DNA of 64,000 nucleotides from Planctomycetota bacterium. GTDB taxonomy: Bacteria > Planctomycetota > UBA1135 > GCA-002686595. The position numbers and the translations under genes are program-made. The DNA lies in the NCBI GenBank assembly GCA_020638835.1, contig JACKHV010000004.1, forward strand, positions 124,001 to 188,000, in the 5' to 3' direction. The notes beneath the pieces were generated by a model. That model made no database searches. It was not told the origin of the DNA and saw only the letters and a program-made list of their open reading frames with translations. This document shows, piece by piece, positions 24,189-32,856 of this stretch; within the stretch, counting starts at the first letter, position 1, and the number at the start of each line of letters is the position of its first letter.

Positions 24189-24626
24189 TCAGGCGGCCGG
24201 TGCAAGCCGTCGTTTCGCGGAGAAGCGCGGAGCGCAGGCGAAGCGTCCCGGTCCTAGGAGTCCGAGGGCCGCGGCGGCCACGGCGAGGGTCAGGGGGAAC
24301 TCCATGCCGCCGGCCTGCGAGTTGAAGGCGCCGGCGTGGGCGGTGAAGCTCGCGACGAGCATGGTGAAGGCGAGCGGCGCGGCGACGAGGCGCACGCCGA
24401 AGCCGGCCATCAGCAGCAGGCCGCCGAAGAACTCGGTCGCGCCGGCGAACACCACGCTGAGCACGGGGAAGGGGATGCCGAGACCCTCGAAGAAACCGGC
24501 GGTGCCCTCGATGCCGTAGCCGCCGAACCAGCCGAAGAGCTTGCCGGCGCCGTGGAAGGCGAAGACGGCGCCGATCATCAGGCGCAGGGCGAGGAGTCCG
24601 AGGTCGGAGCGGGTCGATTGGTTCAT
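24189..24626 (-). CDS. DoxX-family membrane protein
   Basis: 145 residues, four membrane segments: LALRLMIGAVFAFHGAGKLFGWFGG, FPVLSVVFAGATEFFGGLLLMAG, LAFTMLVASFTAHAG and LTLAVAAAALGLLG. The HGAGKLFGWFGG and EFFGG blocks are typical of DoxX. ATG 24626 follows AAGGAAG; a GTG 18 bases upstream is rejected. It lies downstream of a MarR-family gene on the same strand, an arrangement common for DoxX proteins linked to quinone or thiol stress. Redox role is inference. Confidence 0.87.
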   Translation of the reverse strand: MNQSTRSDLGLLALRLMIGAVFAFHGAGKLFGWFGGYGIEGTAGFFEGLGIPFPVLSVVFAGATEFFGGLLLMAGFGVRLVAAPLAFTMLVASFTAHAGAFNSQAGGMEFPLTLAVAAAALGLLGPGRFACAPRFSAKRRLAPAA

Positions 24627-24710
24627 GGTTTTCTTCCTTGGCACGAAGGCTGTTTGAACAAGTATTGGGTTGAAGAAGGCCCCGCCGGGGCGGGGTGGAG
24701 GGTGCGGGGA

Positions 24711-25157
24711 TCAGCGCTCGCGGAAGAGGGTCCGCAGGAGGCGGTTCAACTGATCCGTATCTTGGGCTGAGAGGTGGGCGAACTGCCGAGCGTGGAGCTC
24801 GCCGAGCGGTTCGTAGAGCGCTTCGGCGCGCTGCTGCCCCGCGGGGGTGATGCGCACGCGCACGACCCGCCGGTCCTCTTGCGAGCGCTCGCGGGTCACC
24901 AGGCCGGCGCGCTCCATGCGGTCGATCAGGCGCGTGACGTCGGGGACCCGCTTCAGCAGCTCGTCGCCGATCTGCTGGCAGGAACAGCCCTCCTCAGGCC
25001 CCCGCAGCAGGATGCGCAGGGTGTTGAACTGCGCATCGGTCAGGCCGGCGGCCTTGAAGCACTGCTGCGCCTCGGCCTGCAGGGCTTCGTGCGCCTGCAG
25101 CAGCGCGAGGAAGGTGCGGTGCTCGAGGGTCTCGGGTCGGGGGAGGGCGTGCTTCAT
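24711..25157 (-). CDS. MarR-family transcriptional regulator
   Basis: 148-residue winged-helix regulator. FNTLRILLRGPEEGCSCQQIGDELLKRVPDVTRLIDRMERAGLVTRERSQEDRRVVRVRITPAG contains the helix-turn-helix and the wing with the DRR(V)V(R) motif of MarR proteins. Two cysteines (CSC) lie just before the recognition region and could sense oxidation, as in other MarR family members. ATG 25157 follows AGGTGAACCG. The downstream DoxX gene, 84 bases away, is the likely target along with its own promoter. Confidence 0.9.
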   Translation of the reverse strand: MKHALPRPETLEHRTFLALLQAHEALQAEAQQCFKAAGLTDAQFNTLRILLRGPEEGCSCQQIGDELLKRVPDVTRLIDRMERAGLVTRERSQEDRRVVRVRITPAGQQRAEALYEPLGELHARQFAHLSAQDTDQLNRLLRTLFRER

Positions 25158-25168
25158 CGGTTCACCTG

Positions 25169-25204
25169 TGTCGACAATATTCGTCACAACAGACACTGCG
25201 TCAA
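25169..25204 (-). promoter_or_regulatory. promoter of marR-doxX with overlapping palindrome
   Basis: Minus-strand TTGACG (25204-25199) and AATATT (25181-25176) are 17 bases apart, the best sigma-70-type promoter seen in the window. The palindrome TGTCGACA (25169-25176) abuts the -10 box, and a wider GTGTC...GACAC repeat brackets it, making a good candidate site for autoregulation by the MarR protein. Confidence 0.55.
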
Positions 25205-25318
25205 GAGCCCGCTTCGACTTTCTCGCGCCTGGCTCGGGGCGCGATCCGCCCCCTCGCCCTTGGCCCGCCTCTCGCGCCCCGCCATGCTGACGCGCCCGCG
25301 GCGCCGCCGCGCCCCCCC

Positions 25319-27376
25319 ATGTCGCGCCGCAGCCTGTTCGGACTGGTCGCCCTGACCGTGCTGGTCGCCGCCCTCGCGCGCTTCGCCGAGGGTTGGCGCC
25401 CCGACAACCGCATCAGCTCGTGGGTCAGCCGCGGCGAGGGCGCCCGGGTGCTCGAGCGGCTCGGCGAGGCCTACGGTGGCGACGAGTTCCTGCTGCTGCG
25501 TGTCGAGCACGGCTCCGACGGCGCGACGCTCGCCTGGGCCGACGCACTCGGGAATCGCCTCGCCGCCTCCCCCGCCGCATCCAACGTCGTCGATCCCTTG
25601 CACCTGCCGGGCAGCGGCGACGCCCTCACGCCCGCGCCCGACCGCCTGCGCACGGCGCTCGAGCGACCGCTCGTGCGCGAGCTGCGGCTCGCCGACGAAT
25701 CGAACCTCGACTTCGTCGTCGCGCTGCGCACCGACGCGACGCCCGCGGAGCGCACCGAGCTCGCGCAGCTCGTCGACGAGATCACGAAGGAAGCCGCCGA
25801 GTCCGGGCACCGCGTGCTCGCCGCGGGTCATCCGCTCGTCTCGGCGGCACTCGACGAGGAAGCCGGGCGCGTCGACCGCACCTTCGCGCCCTTGCTGGTG
25901 CTGCTCGCCGCGCTGCTGCTCGCGATCCTGCAGCGCTCTCCGGCGCTGGCGCTTGCGACGGTCCTCCCCGCCGCGCTCGCCTCCGTTGGAACGCGCGCGG
26001 CCCTGCACGCAGCGGGCTGGCCTTCGAACCTGGTGCTGGTCGCCGTCGGTCCGCTGGTCTTCGTGATCGTGCTCGCGGCGAGCCTGCACTACGCCGCCGC
26101 CTTCCGACGCGCGCTCGACGCGGGCATGAACGCGTCCCAGGCGGCGCGCGCGGGTTTGCATGAAGTGCTCCGCGCGAGCTTGCTCGCCGCCTCGACGACC
26201 GCGGTCGGCTTCGGCGTCTTCGCGACGAGCGACGTCGAAGCCGTGCGGCGGCTCGGCATCGCGTCTGCGCTCGGTATCGCGGTCGGGACGCCGGTGGCGC
26301 TCTTCTGCCTGCGGCGCGTGCTGCCCGGGCTGCGCGTGGCGCGGCGCACGGCGCGCGGCGGTTCTTCGCTCGCGCGCCTCGCGGAGCACGCCGCTCATCG
26401 ACGCCGAGCCGTCATCGGCGTCGCGCTGCTGATCTCGGGCGCCGCGCTGTTCGGCGCGCGCGGGTTGCGCGCCGGCACGAACGCGCTCGACTACTTCCCC
26501 GCCGGCGATCCGCTGCTCGAGGCCTTCCTCGAGCTCGAAGCGGACCACGTCGGGCTCTCCGCGGTCGAGGTGCTCGTCGAGGGCGTGCCGCCGAAGGAAC
26601 TCGCGCGCGGTGACCTCGACGTGCGGCTCGGCGAAGTCGATCCGACGCGCCCCGTGTTCGGACCCGAGCTGGTGCGGCGCGACCTCGAGAGCGTGTCGAA
26701 GGCCACGGCGCCGTTGCTGCTCGGCGTCGCGCTGCAGAAGAGCGGACGCGCCGCGACGGTCGAGCCCGAAGGCGCGCGCTGGACGGTCTTCCTGCCGACG
26801 AGCGACGCCGAGGAGACGCGGACGCTCGCGGAGCGCGCGCGCGAAGTCGCGGAGCACGCGTACCCCGGCGCGACGGTTCGGCTCGGCGGTTCGCTGCTCG
26901 GCGCGCTCGACATGCAGAGCGCGCTGCTCGCGACGCTCGCGACGTCGCTCGCGCTCACGATGCTCGTCACGGGTCTGCTGTTCCTGCTCGTCACGCGCGA
27001 ACCGCGCGAGCTGTTCGCGGCCTTCTGCGTGAACCTCTTCCCGGTCGCGGTGGTGATGCTCGTCAACCGCCTGTGCTACGCGAGCCTCGACGCGAGCACC
27101 GTGATGGTCGCGGCCGTCGTGCTCGGCCTCGCCGTCGACAACACGCTGCACCTCGTGCACGCGCGGCAGCACGGCGGCACGACGCTGGCGTTTGCGCGCG
27201 TCGCCGAACCCGCGGCGCTCGGAGCGACGGCGCTCGCGCTGGGCTTCGGCAGCTTGGCGCTCTCGGGCTTCGCCCCGACGATGCACTTCGGAATCCTCGT
27301 GGCGACCGGGGTCGGCGCGGCGCTGGTCGGGGACTTCGTGCTGCTGCCGGCACTCTGGCTGCGACGGAGCGCCTGA
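25319..27376 (+). CDS. RND/MMPL-type membrane exporter
   Basis: 685 residues with the duplicated RND arrangement: one segment near residues 5-22, a soluble domain, then five segments (about 190-345), and the same pattern repeated from about residue 365 with a second cluster at 540-680. LRASLLAASTTAVGFGVFATSDVEAVRRLGI and ALGATALALGFGSLALSGFAPTMHFGILVATGVGAALVGD are the paired motifs of MMPL/sterol-sensing-like transporters. Small for an RND pump, and no membrane-fusion or outer-membrane partner is adjacent. Exports or moves lipids or hydrophobic compounds in characterised relatives. Confidence 0.85.
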   Translation: MSRRSLFGLVALTVLVAALARFAEGWRPDNRISSWVSRGEGARVLERLGEAYGGDEFLLLRVEHGSDGATLAWADALGNRLAASPAASNVVDPLHLPGSGDALTPAPDRLRTALERPLVRELRLADESNLDFVVALRTDATPAERTELAQLVDEITKEAAESGHRVLAAGHPLVSAALDEEAGRVDRTFAPLLVLLAALLLAILQRSPALALATVLPAALASVGTRAALHAAGWPSNLVLVAVGPLVFVIVLAASLHYAAAFRRALDAGMNASQAARAGLHEVLRASLLAASTTAVGFGVFATSDVEAVRRLGIASALGIAVGTPVALFCLRRVLPGLRVARRTARGGSSLARLAEHAAHRRRAVIGVALLISGAALFGARGLRAGTNALDYFPAGDPLLEAFLELEADHVGLSAVEVLVEGVPPKELARGDLDVRLGEVDPTRPVFGPELVRRDLESVSKATAPLLLGVALQKSGRAATVEPEGARWTVFLPTSDAEETRTLAERAREVAEHAYPGATVRLGGSLLGALDMQSALLATLATSLALTMLVTGLLFLLVTREPRELFAAFCVNLFPVAVVMLVNRLCYASLDASTVMVAAVVLGLAVDNTLHLVHARQHGGTTLAFARVAEPAALGATALALGFGSLALSGFAPTMHFGILVATGVGAALVGDFVLLPALWLRRSA

Positions 27377-27452
27377 GCGCCGATCGGCGGTGCATTCGCC
27401 CCGCGAATCGACAGGCTCAATTCGAAGCGGAGGCTTCCTCTCGTCGCGGTGA

Positions 27453-27458
27453 TACCTT
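27453..27458 (+). promoter_or_regulatory. -10-like box TACCTT before the DUF2339 gene
   Basis: TACCTT ends 6 bases before the GTG at 27465; the gap GACCGC holds no ribosome binding site. Confidence 0.35.
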
Positions 27459-27464
27459 GACCGC

Positions 27465-30443
27465 GTGGAAGCCCTGCTCACGCTCGTCGCCCTCGCGCTG
27501 ATCGCGTGGGTCCTCGTCGGCCCCTTCCTGGCCCTCGCCGCGCTGCGGCGCGCGAAGGAGGCCGAGGCGAAGTTGATGAAGCTGCGTCGCTGGGTCGAGC
27601 ATCTCGACCGCGGCGAGCACTTGTTGCCGCGCGAAGGCGACGATGCGCCGCGCGAGACCGCGCCGCCGCCCGCACCAGTGCCGCAGCCCGAGCCCGCACT
27701 TCCTTTCCGCGACGAGTTCGAGGCCGAAGCGCCGAAGGAAAGCCCCGTTCCTCCGCCCCCCGTCCCCGCGCCCTTCATCGAACCGAAGCCGCCGACCGCT
27801 CCCGCGTATCGCGTCCCGCCGCCAGCCCCGCGCGAGCCGCGTCGACCGATCGAGTGGGAGCGCTGGGTCGGCGTGCGTGGCGCCGCCCTGCTCGGCGGCG
27901 TGCTCTTCGCGCTCGCCGCGGTCTTCCTCTACTTGCACGCCGTCGAGCAGCAGTGGATCACGCCGCGTTCGCGGGTGTTCAGCGGCAGCGGCGCCGGCCT
28001 CGTGCTGGTCGCCGTCGCGGAGTACTTGCGTCGCAAGCGCTTCCGCTTCGCGCCCGGCGCGTGCGCAGCCGCCGGCATCGTCGCGCTCTACGCCTCGACC
28101 TGGGCGGCGCATGGGCTGTACGCGATGATCGGCCAAGTGCCGGCGCTGGCCGCCTTCGCCGCGATCACCGCGCTCTGCGTCGGCATGGCGCTGCGGCACG
28201 AGTCGCAGTTCGTCGCTGTCCTCGGCCTGCTCGGCGGATTCGCGACGCCGCTCGTGCTGCAGATGCCCGCGGGCAACCCGATCGGGTTCTTCGGGTACTT
28301 GCTGCTGCTCGACGCCGGACTCCTGATGGTCGGCAAGCGCAAGTCCTGGTCGTCGCTGGGCCTGCTCGGGATCCTCGCGACGGGAGCGCTCGAGACCTAC
28401 TGGGTGCTCGTGCACGCGAGCCCCGACGAAGCGCTGGTCGGACTCGGCGCGTTGACGGCGATCGCGCTGGTCTTCGTCTCGAGCAAGCCGGCGCTCGACC
28501 GCGTCGAACCGATCATCGCGCACGTGACGCGCGGGCTCGTCGTGCTGACGCCGCTGGCGCTCGGCATGGTGTTCGCGCGCCGCGGCGGCATCGGGCTCGA
28601 GCTGTGGGTGCTCGCGACCTACGCGTCGATCCTGGCGCTCGCCGGCTTGGTACTCGCGCGCCGGCAAGGGAATCCGACGCTCGCCATCGCCTCGGCGCTC
28701 GCGCTCGTCGCCGTGGTCCTCGCGTGGTCGGGCGGCAGGTTGATCGAGGGGCGTGACGCCGTCGAGCTGTGTGCCGTCAGCATCGGCGCCGTGCTGCTGT
28801 TCACGGTCGTCGGTCGCGTCGATGGCACGACGACCGGACGCTCCTGCGCGCTCAGCGTGCAGTCGGGCATGCTGGTGCTGCTCGCCGGCTTGGCGCTGCA
28901 CCCCGGCTACCGGCTCGACGACTCGCCGTGGCCGTGGTTCGGCGCCTCGGCGCTGGCGATCGTCGCCGTGCTCGAACACCGCTCGCTCGGTTGGTGGCGG
29001 CTCCTGCCGAGCCTCGCGGGCGGCGCGCTCGCGGCGGTCGCGCTCTACCTGCGGACGGATCCGCTCGGCGCCTTCGCTCCGCCTCCCGGCGTCCGGCTCG
29101 CGGCCGCGCTGACCTTCGGCGTCGCCCTCGCGTCGGCCGGTTTCTTCGGCGCGCGTGGCGGAGACCGTCAGCGGCCCTTCGTCGCCGCGCTCGCGATCGC
29201 GCCCTTGCTCGTGCTGTTCGAGACGACGCTGCTGTCGATGCCCGGCGGCTGGTACGTGGCGACGATGGGCGCACTGGCGCTGTGCGTCGCGGTGTTGGCG
29301 ACGCGCGCGCAGTCGGGACTCCTGCTCCAGGCCGCGTCCGCGCTCGCGGTCGTCGCGATCCCCGTGCACGACCTGCTCGGCGGAATCACGCAAGCGGGCT
29401 TCGACAAGACGAGCGAGTGGACGCTGCTCGCCGTGGTCGCGACGACCGTCACGCTGTCGGCCTGGCCCGCGCTGTTCCGCGGCCGCTTCGCGTCCTCGAC
29501 CGCGGCCTGGCGTGCCGCCGCATCGACGCCGGCCCTGCTCTACACGTCGATGATCGAAGTGCTGGCTCCACACTTCGGCCGCTCGTGGAAGCTCCTCGCA
29601 CCCGCCTTCGTCGCGGCACTGCTGCTCGCCGTCGACGCGCTCGGCGCGCGCCGGCTCGATCCCGAGCTGCGCAGCTCCCGCCAAGTGCCCGTGCGCCGGG
29701 TCGCGCGAACCTGGTTGCGCGGCACGGCCGCGCCCTTCGTCGCGGCGGCGATGGTCATGTGGGCCGGCGGCAACTGGGGGATCCTCTGGATGGCGATCAG
29801 CGGCGCGTTGCTCGCGCTCGTGGCGCGCGCCGAACAACACCCCGGCCCGGCGGTCGTCGGGAGCCTCGCGTTCTGTGGCGCGATCTGCGCCTTGGTCATC
29901 GCCGGCTTCGAGCGTTGGTACGAGGTGAGCGAACGCTTCCTCCCAGGCCGCATGACCCTGGACGCTTGGGGTGCCGCGGCGTGCGCCGGAGCCGCGCTGT
30001 GGTGTTCGACACGCCCCGATCGCGCGCACCTCGCGCAGAGCCGACCGTGGCTGCAGCGCCTCACGACGCCGATCTCCGTCGTCGCCGCGCTCGCGCTCGC
30101 CGTGTGCCTCTTCCAGTGGATCAACCTGACGGTCTTCGACCACTGGACCGAAACGGCGCGCGTCGCGATCCGCTTCGACCACCTCCCCGCCCGCGACCTG
30201 ACGCTGTCGTCGAGTTGGATCCTCTACGGCCTCGCGTGGCTCGGCGTAGGCATGTGGAAGCGCCTGAGCGCGGCGCGCTGGTTGAGCCTCGCCGTGCTGC
30301 TGCTCTCGCTCGCGAAGGTCTTCCTGTTCGACCTGGCGCACCTCGAGGGTCTCTACCGCGTCGCCTCCCTGCTCGGCCTCGGGCTGTCGCTGGTCGCCGT
30401 CTCGCTGCTCTACCAGCGCTTCGTCTTCCACGAACGGGCATGA
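27465..30443 (+). CDS. DUF2339 polytopic membrane protein
   Basis: 992 residues. After one N-terminal membrane segment comes a charged stretch and a proline-rich linker (about residues 65-125), then EWERWVGVRGAALLGGVLFALAAVFLYLHAVEQQWITP, the entry to DUF2339, followed by some 25 further hydrophobic segments. ALLGGFATPL and the C-terminal SLAKVFLFDLAHLEGLYRVASLLGLGLSLVAVSLLYQR are also typical. Function of the family is unknown. Starts at GTG. It converges with the tryptophan dioxygenase gene, 12 bases between stops. Confidence 0.88.
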   Translation: MEALLTLVALALIAWVLVGPFLALAALRRAKEAEAKLMKLRRWVEHLDRGEHLLPREGDDAPRETAPPPAPVPQPEPALPFRDEFEAEAPKESPVPPPPVPAPFIEPKPPTAPAYRVPPPAPREPRRPIEWERWVGVRGAALLGGVLFALAAVFLYLHAVEQQWITPRSRVFSGSGAGLVLVAVAEYLRRKRFRFAPGACAAAGIVALYASTWAAHGLYAMIGQVPALAAFAAITALCVGMALRHESQFVAVLGLLGGFATPLVLQMPAGNPIGFFGYLLLLDAGLLMVGKRKSWSSLGLLGILATGALETYWVLVHASPDEALVGLGALTAIALVFVSSKPALDRVEPIIAHVTRGLVVLTPLALGMVFARRGGIGLELWVLATYASILALAGLVLARRQGNPTLAIASALALVAVVLAWSGGRLIEGRDAVELCAVSIGAVLLFTVVGRVDGTTTGRSCALSVQSGMLVLLAGLALHPGYRLDDSPWPWFGASALAIVAVLEHRSLGWWRLLPSLAGGALAAVALYLRTDPLGAFAPPPGVRLAAALTFGVALASAGFFGARGGDRQRPFVAALAIAPLLVLFETTLLSMPGGWYVATMGALALCVAVLATRAQSGLLLQAASALAVVAIPVHDLLGGITQAGFDKTSEWTLLAVVATTVTLSAWPALFRGRFASSTAAWRAAASTPALLYTSMIEVLAPHFGRSWKLLAPAFVAALLLAVDALGARRLDPELRSSRQVPVRRVARTWLRGTAAPFVAAAMVMWAGGNWGILWMAISGALLALVARAEQHPGPAVVGSLAFCGAICALVIAGFERWYEVSERFLPGRMTLDAWGAAACAGAALWCSTRPDRAHLAQSRPWLQRLTTPISVVAALALAVCLFQWINLTVFDHWTETARVAIRFDHLPARDLTLSSSWILYGLAWLGVGMWKRLSAARWLSLAVLLLSLAKVFLFDLAHLEGLYRVASLLGLGLSLVAVSLLYQRFVFHERA

Positions 30444-30455
30444 ACGCCGGCGCGG

Positions 30456-31568
30456 TCAGTCCGCGTAGCGGAAGCCGTAGTAGTCGGCGTTCTGCAGCGG
30501 CGGCGCGTTGCGCTGCGAGACCTGCAGCGTCCGGATCGCCCAGAGGTCTCGGAAGATGCGGTAACTGAGCGCGGTCTGGTCGAGGTAGTCCACGCCGGCC
30601 GAACCACCGGTGCCGGTGCGTCGACCGATGACGCGCTCCACCATGCGCGCGTGGCGCTGGCGGAAGATCACGAACAGCTGCTCGAACTCGACGATCGCGT
30701 CGAGTACTTCGCGCGGCCACGAGAGCAGCGCGAGCTCGCGGTACGTCTCGATGAAGAGCATCGCCGCGCGGACCCGGCGCCGACGCTTCGACGCCTCGTC
30801 GGATCCCGCCGCGAAGAAGTCGACGACGGACCGACGCTCCGCCGCGTAGCGCTTCTCGATCAGGTCGCGGTCCGAGTCCTTGTCCGCGAGCATGCGCGCG
30901 CGCTCGAGCGCATCGGAGACTTCGACGGCGTGGGACGCGAGGAAACGCGTCAGGAATCGGTCGAGGCTCGACTCCGCATCCGGCGCATCGTGCGCGACGC
31001 CGTCGATCGGGGTGCGATAGAGCCAGTCCTCGATCGCGTCCTTCAGCGTCGTCTTGTCCTCCAGTGCCTTCAGGACGCGCTTCATCGAGGGTGACTCACC
31101 GCCGTCCGCCGCGCGCAAGGACTCGATCCAGTCCATGTCCAGGCCGTAGCCGATGCGCTCCGACGCCTCGAGCCCGATCACGATCTCGATCTCGCGCAGC
31201 TGCGCGCTCTGGAAACCGGATGCCGGCATCAGCTTGTTGCGGAAGGCGAGGTACTCGCGCGTCGTCAGCGTCTCCATCACGGTGAAGTGATCGCAACAGC
31301 GCTGCAGGATCGTCGTGCAGCGCTTCAGGCTGCGCACGGTGCCGGAGAGTTCCTGCTCTGCGACCGGTTCGGAGCGAAAGAGCTCCCGTGCGGAACGCAG
31401 CTCGCGCAGCACGAGTTTGAACCACAACTCGAAGACCTGGTGCACCGTGATGAAGAGCACCTCGTCGTTGGTCAGCTGAGATTCGTCACGCTCGATCCCG
31501 CTCTGGAGCGCGAGCAGTTCCTCTACTTGGATGTAACCCCAGTAGGTGGTCGGTCGGGGGGCAGTCAT
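30456..31568 (-). CDS. tryptophan 2,3-dioxygenase
   Basis: Haem enzyme that opens the indole ring of tryptophan to N-formylkynurenine. YWGYIQVEELLALQSG, then FITVHQVFELWFKL with the active-site H43, RNKLMPASGFQSAQLREIE, and near the end FRQRHARMVERVIGRRTGTGGSAGVDYLDQT with the probable haem ligand H306. Length 370 residues. No other kynurenine-pathway gene is in the window. ATG 31568 is used; a 12-residue upstream extension from another start would cross the -10-like box. Confidence 0.93.
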   Translation of the reverse strand: MTAPRPTTYWGYIQVEELLALQSGIERDESQLTNDEVLFITVHQVFELWFKLVLRELRSARELFRSEPVAEQELSGTVRSLKRCTTILQRCCDHFTVMETLTTREYLAFRNKLMPASGFQSAQLREIEIVIGLEASERIGYGLDMDWIESLRAADGGESPSMKRVLKALEDKTTLKDAIEDWLYRTPIDGVAHDAPDAESSLDRFLTRFLASHAVEVSDALERARMLADKDSDRDLIEKRYAAERRSVVDFFAAGSDEASKRRRRVRAAMLFIETYRELALLSWPREVLDAIVEFEQLFVIFRQRHARMVERVIGRRTGTGGSAGVDYLDQTALSYRIFRDLWAIRTLQVSQRNAPPLQNADYYGFRYAD

Positions 31569-31574
31569 GCGCAG

Positions 31575-31580
31575 AGCGTA
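31575..31580 (-). promoter_or_regulatory. -10-like box TACGCT before the tryptophan dioxygenase gene
   Basis: TACGCT within GCTACGCT ends 6 bases before the ATG at 31568; no Shine-Dalgarno sequence lies between. Confidence 0.35.
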
Positions 31581-31690
31581 GCTTCGGAGCCCACACCCGA
31601 CCAAGTGCGGAACAGCGAGTCGTGGGAATCGCGCCGAGCTTCCTGGCGCGACTCCACCGCGTCAGCGTTCTAGCTCCTGTCCAAGGCAGT

Positions 31691-31715
31691 GGGCCGCGCC
31701 GAGGGGGCGCGTCCC
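31691..31715 (+). promoter_or_regulatory. leader hairpin before the secreted protein gene
   Basis: Arms 31691-31700 and 31706-31715 pair at 9 of 10 positions around a 5-base loop. It sits 20 bases before the ATG at 31735 and just ahead of the Shine-Dalgarno AAAGGGAAA. Confidence 0.3.
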
Positions 31716-31734
31716 GGGACGAAAGGGAAACACC

Positions 31735-32433
31735 ATGAACGCAACCAAGCTGTTCCGCTACGGAACCATGTGCTTCGCGCTGCTCCTGGCAGGGACCGCG
31801 CAAGCCGAAACGCAGATCATCAGCCACAAGCTCTCGACCGCGCTCAAGACCGACAAGCCGAACTCACCCGAGAGCGACACCATCGTCGTTCCCGGCTTCG
31901 ACTCATCGCTCGGAACTCTGGTCAACGTCTGGGTTCGACTCGATTCGCACGTCGAAGGGGCCTGGGCCGTCGAGAACACCGTCGAGAAGGAACGCTTCAC
32001 GAAGGTCGGCGGTGCCGGCCAAGTCACGGCAACCATCGGTTCCGATCGCGAGCTGATTCGTTGCACGGCGCGCGACCAAGTTCAAGCCGCTCTCTCCGGC
32101 TTCGACAACATCCTGGACTTCCGCGGAAGCTCCGCCGCCAACGGGACGTTCGCGGGCGACAAGTCGACGGAGCTCAAGTTCGCGCCGGACGTGTTCTGGA
32201 TCAAGACGAGCGACCCGGACGGCGTGCCGTTCTCCGTGGACTTGATGGGAAGCACGACACAGCCTTCGGAGACCGAGTCCCTCCTGCTCGTCGACGCGGT
32301 CGTTTCCGTCCACGTCATCTACAGCTACGTGCCCGTGAAGTCGGCCGTCGCGCCCGAGCAGTCGGTCGAGGCCCCCGAGTCCCCGGGGACGATCCACGCC
32401 TGGCTCGAAGAGCGCGAGGACTCCTCCGACTGA
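31735..32433 (+). CDS. secreted protein, choice-of-anchor E-like
   Basis: 232 residues with a cleavable signal peptide (MCFALLLAGTAQA). The mature part, IVVPGFDSSLGTLVNVWVRLDSHVEG and DILDFRGSSAANGTF, resembles the choice-of-anchor E domain, in which a low-copy surface domain is usually followed by a sorting signal. Here no PEP-CTERM or other anchor is present; the protein ends in an acidic tail EEREDSSD. A good AAAGGGAAA ribosome binding site supports the ATG at 31735. Codon use is less GC-biased than average for the window. Role unknown. Confidence 0.7.
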   Translation: MNATKLFRYGTMCFALLLAGTAQAETQIISHKLSTALKTDKPNSPESDTIVVPGFDSSLGTLVNVWVRLDSHVEGAWAVENTVEKERFTKVGGAGQVTATIGSDRELIRCTARDQVQAALSGFDNILDFRGSSAANGTFAGDKSTELKFAPDVFWIKTSDPDGVPFSVDLMGSTTQPSETESLLLVDAVVSVHVIYSYVPVKSAVAPEQSVEAPESPGTIHAWLEEREDSSD

Positions 32434-32842
32434 ACCCGCCGGATCGTGGATCACACGTGCCGGGCGTTCCGCAGGCAGGCGGGGCGCCCGGCCTCTCGTC
32501 CGGCGTCCTCCGCAAGAAATTCGGAGAACCCTGGCGGGCGGCAGGGCCGGGTCGCGTTCGGACTCGCGGAGCCCCCCGCCCACCTGCTCGGAAACCTCCG
32601 CCGATCTCCGGCGGACCGGCGGATCAGCAACAGGACGCGCAACGTCTGACCGGGAAAGGGGCTCGCCGCCACTGGGGGGAGTGGCAGAAGGAGCCCCGAA
32701 CCCGCCTCTCGATCACTCGAGACCTCGGGCGCTCCGGAATCGCGAGCCGCGGCGGCGCTCTCGGGCGCCGCCGCTCTGCGTGCGCCAGGCCTTTCCAGGA
32801 TGCCGAAGCCGCGCGATCGGGGCAGGGCCCGACGCGTGACGC
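32434..32842. other. intergenic region before the biotin operon
   Basis: About 410 bases without a convincing gene on either strand; the short frames present lack ribosome binding sites and family resemblance. It contains one perfect 8-bp hairpin, GGCGGCGC-TCTCGG-GCGCCGCC (32751-32772). No BirA-like operator (TTGTAAACC-type palindrome) or other biotin control site was found. Confidence 0.6.
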
Positions 32843-32848
32843 TACAAT
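32843..32848 (+). promoter_or_regulatory. -10 box TACAAT before bioB
   Basis: TACAAT, the closest match to the -10 consensus among the boxes found, ends 8 bases before the bioB ATG. Transcription would start at about the first base of the start codon. Confidence 0.55.
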
Positions 32849-32856
32849 CCCGCGCC

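Noticed and set aside
27417..30431. Very long open frame on the minus strand opposite the DUF2339 gene (similarly opposite carB at 57967-61365 and opposite other genes)
   Set aside because: Arginine/glutamate- or arginine/alanine-rich translations without any family resemblance. They arise because the real genes use G or C at third positions, which removes stop codons from the other frames.
32434..32856. Biotin-responsive operator or riboswitch before bioB
   Set aside because: No palindrome of the BirA type was found; only a GC hairpin with no known link to biotin.
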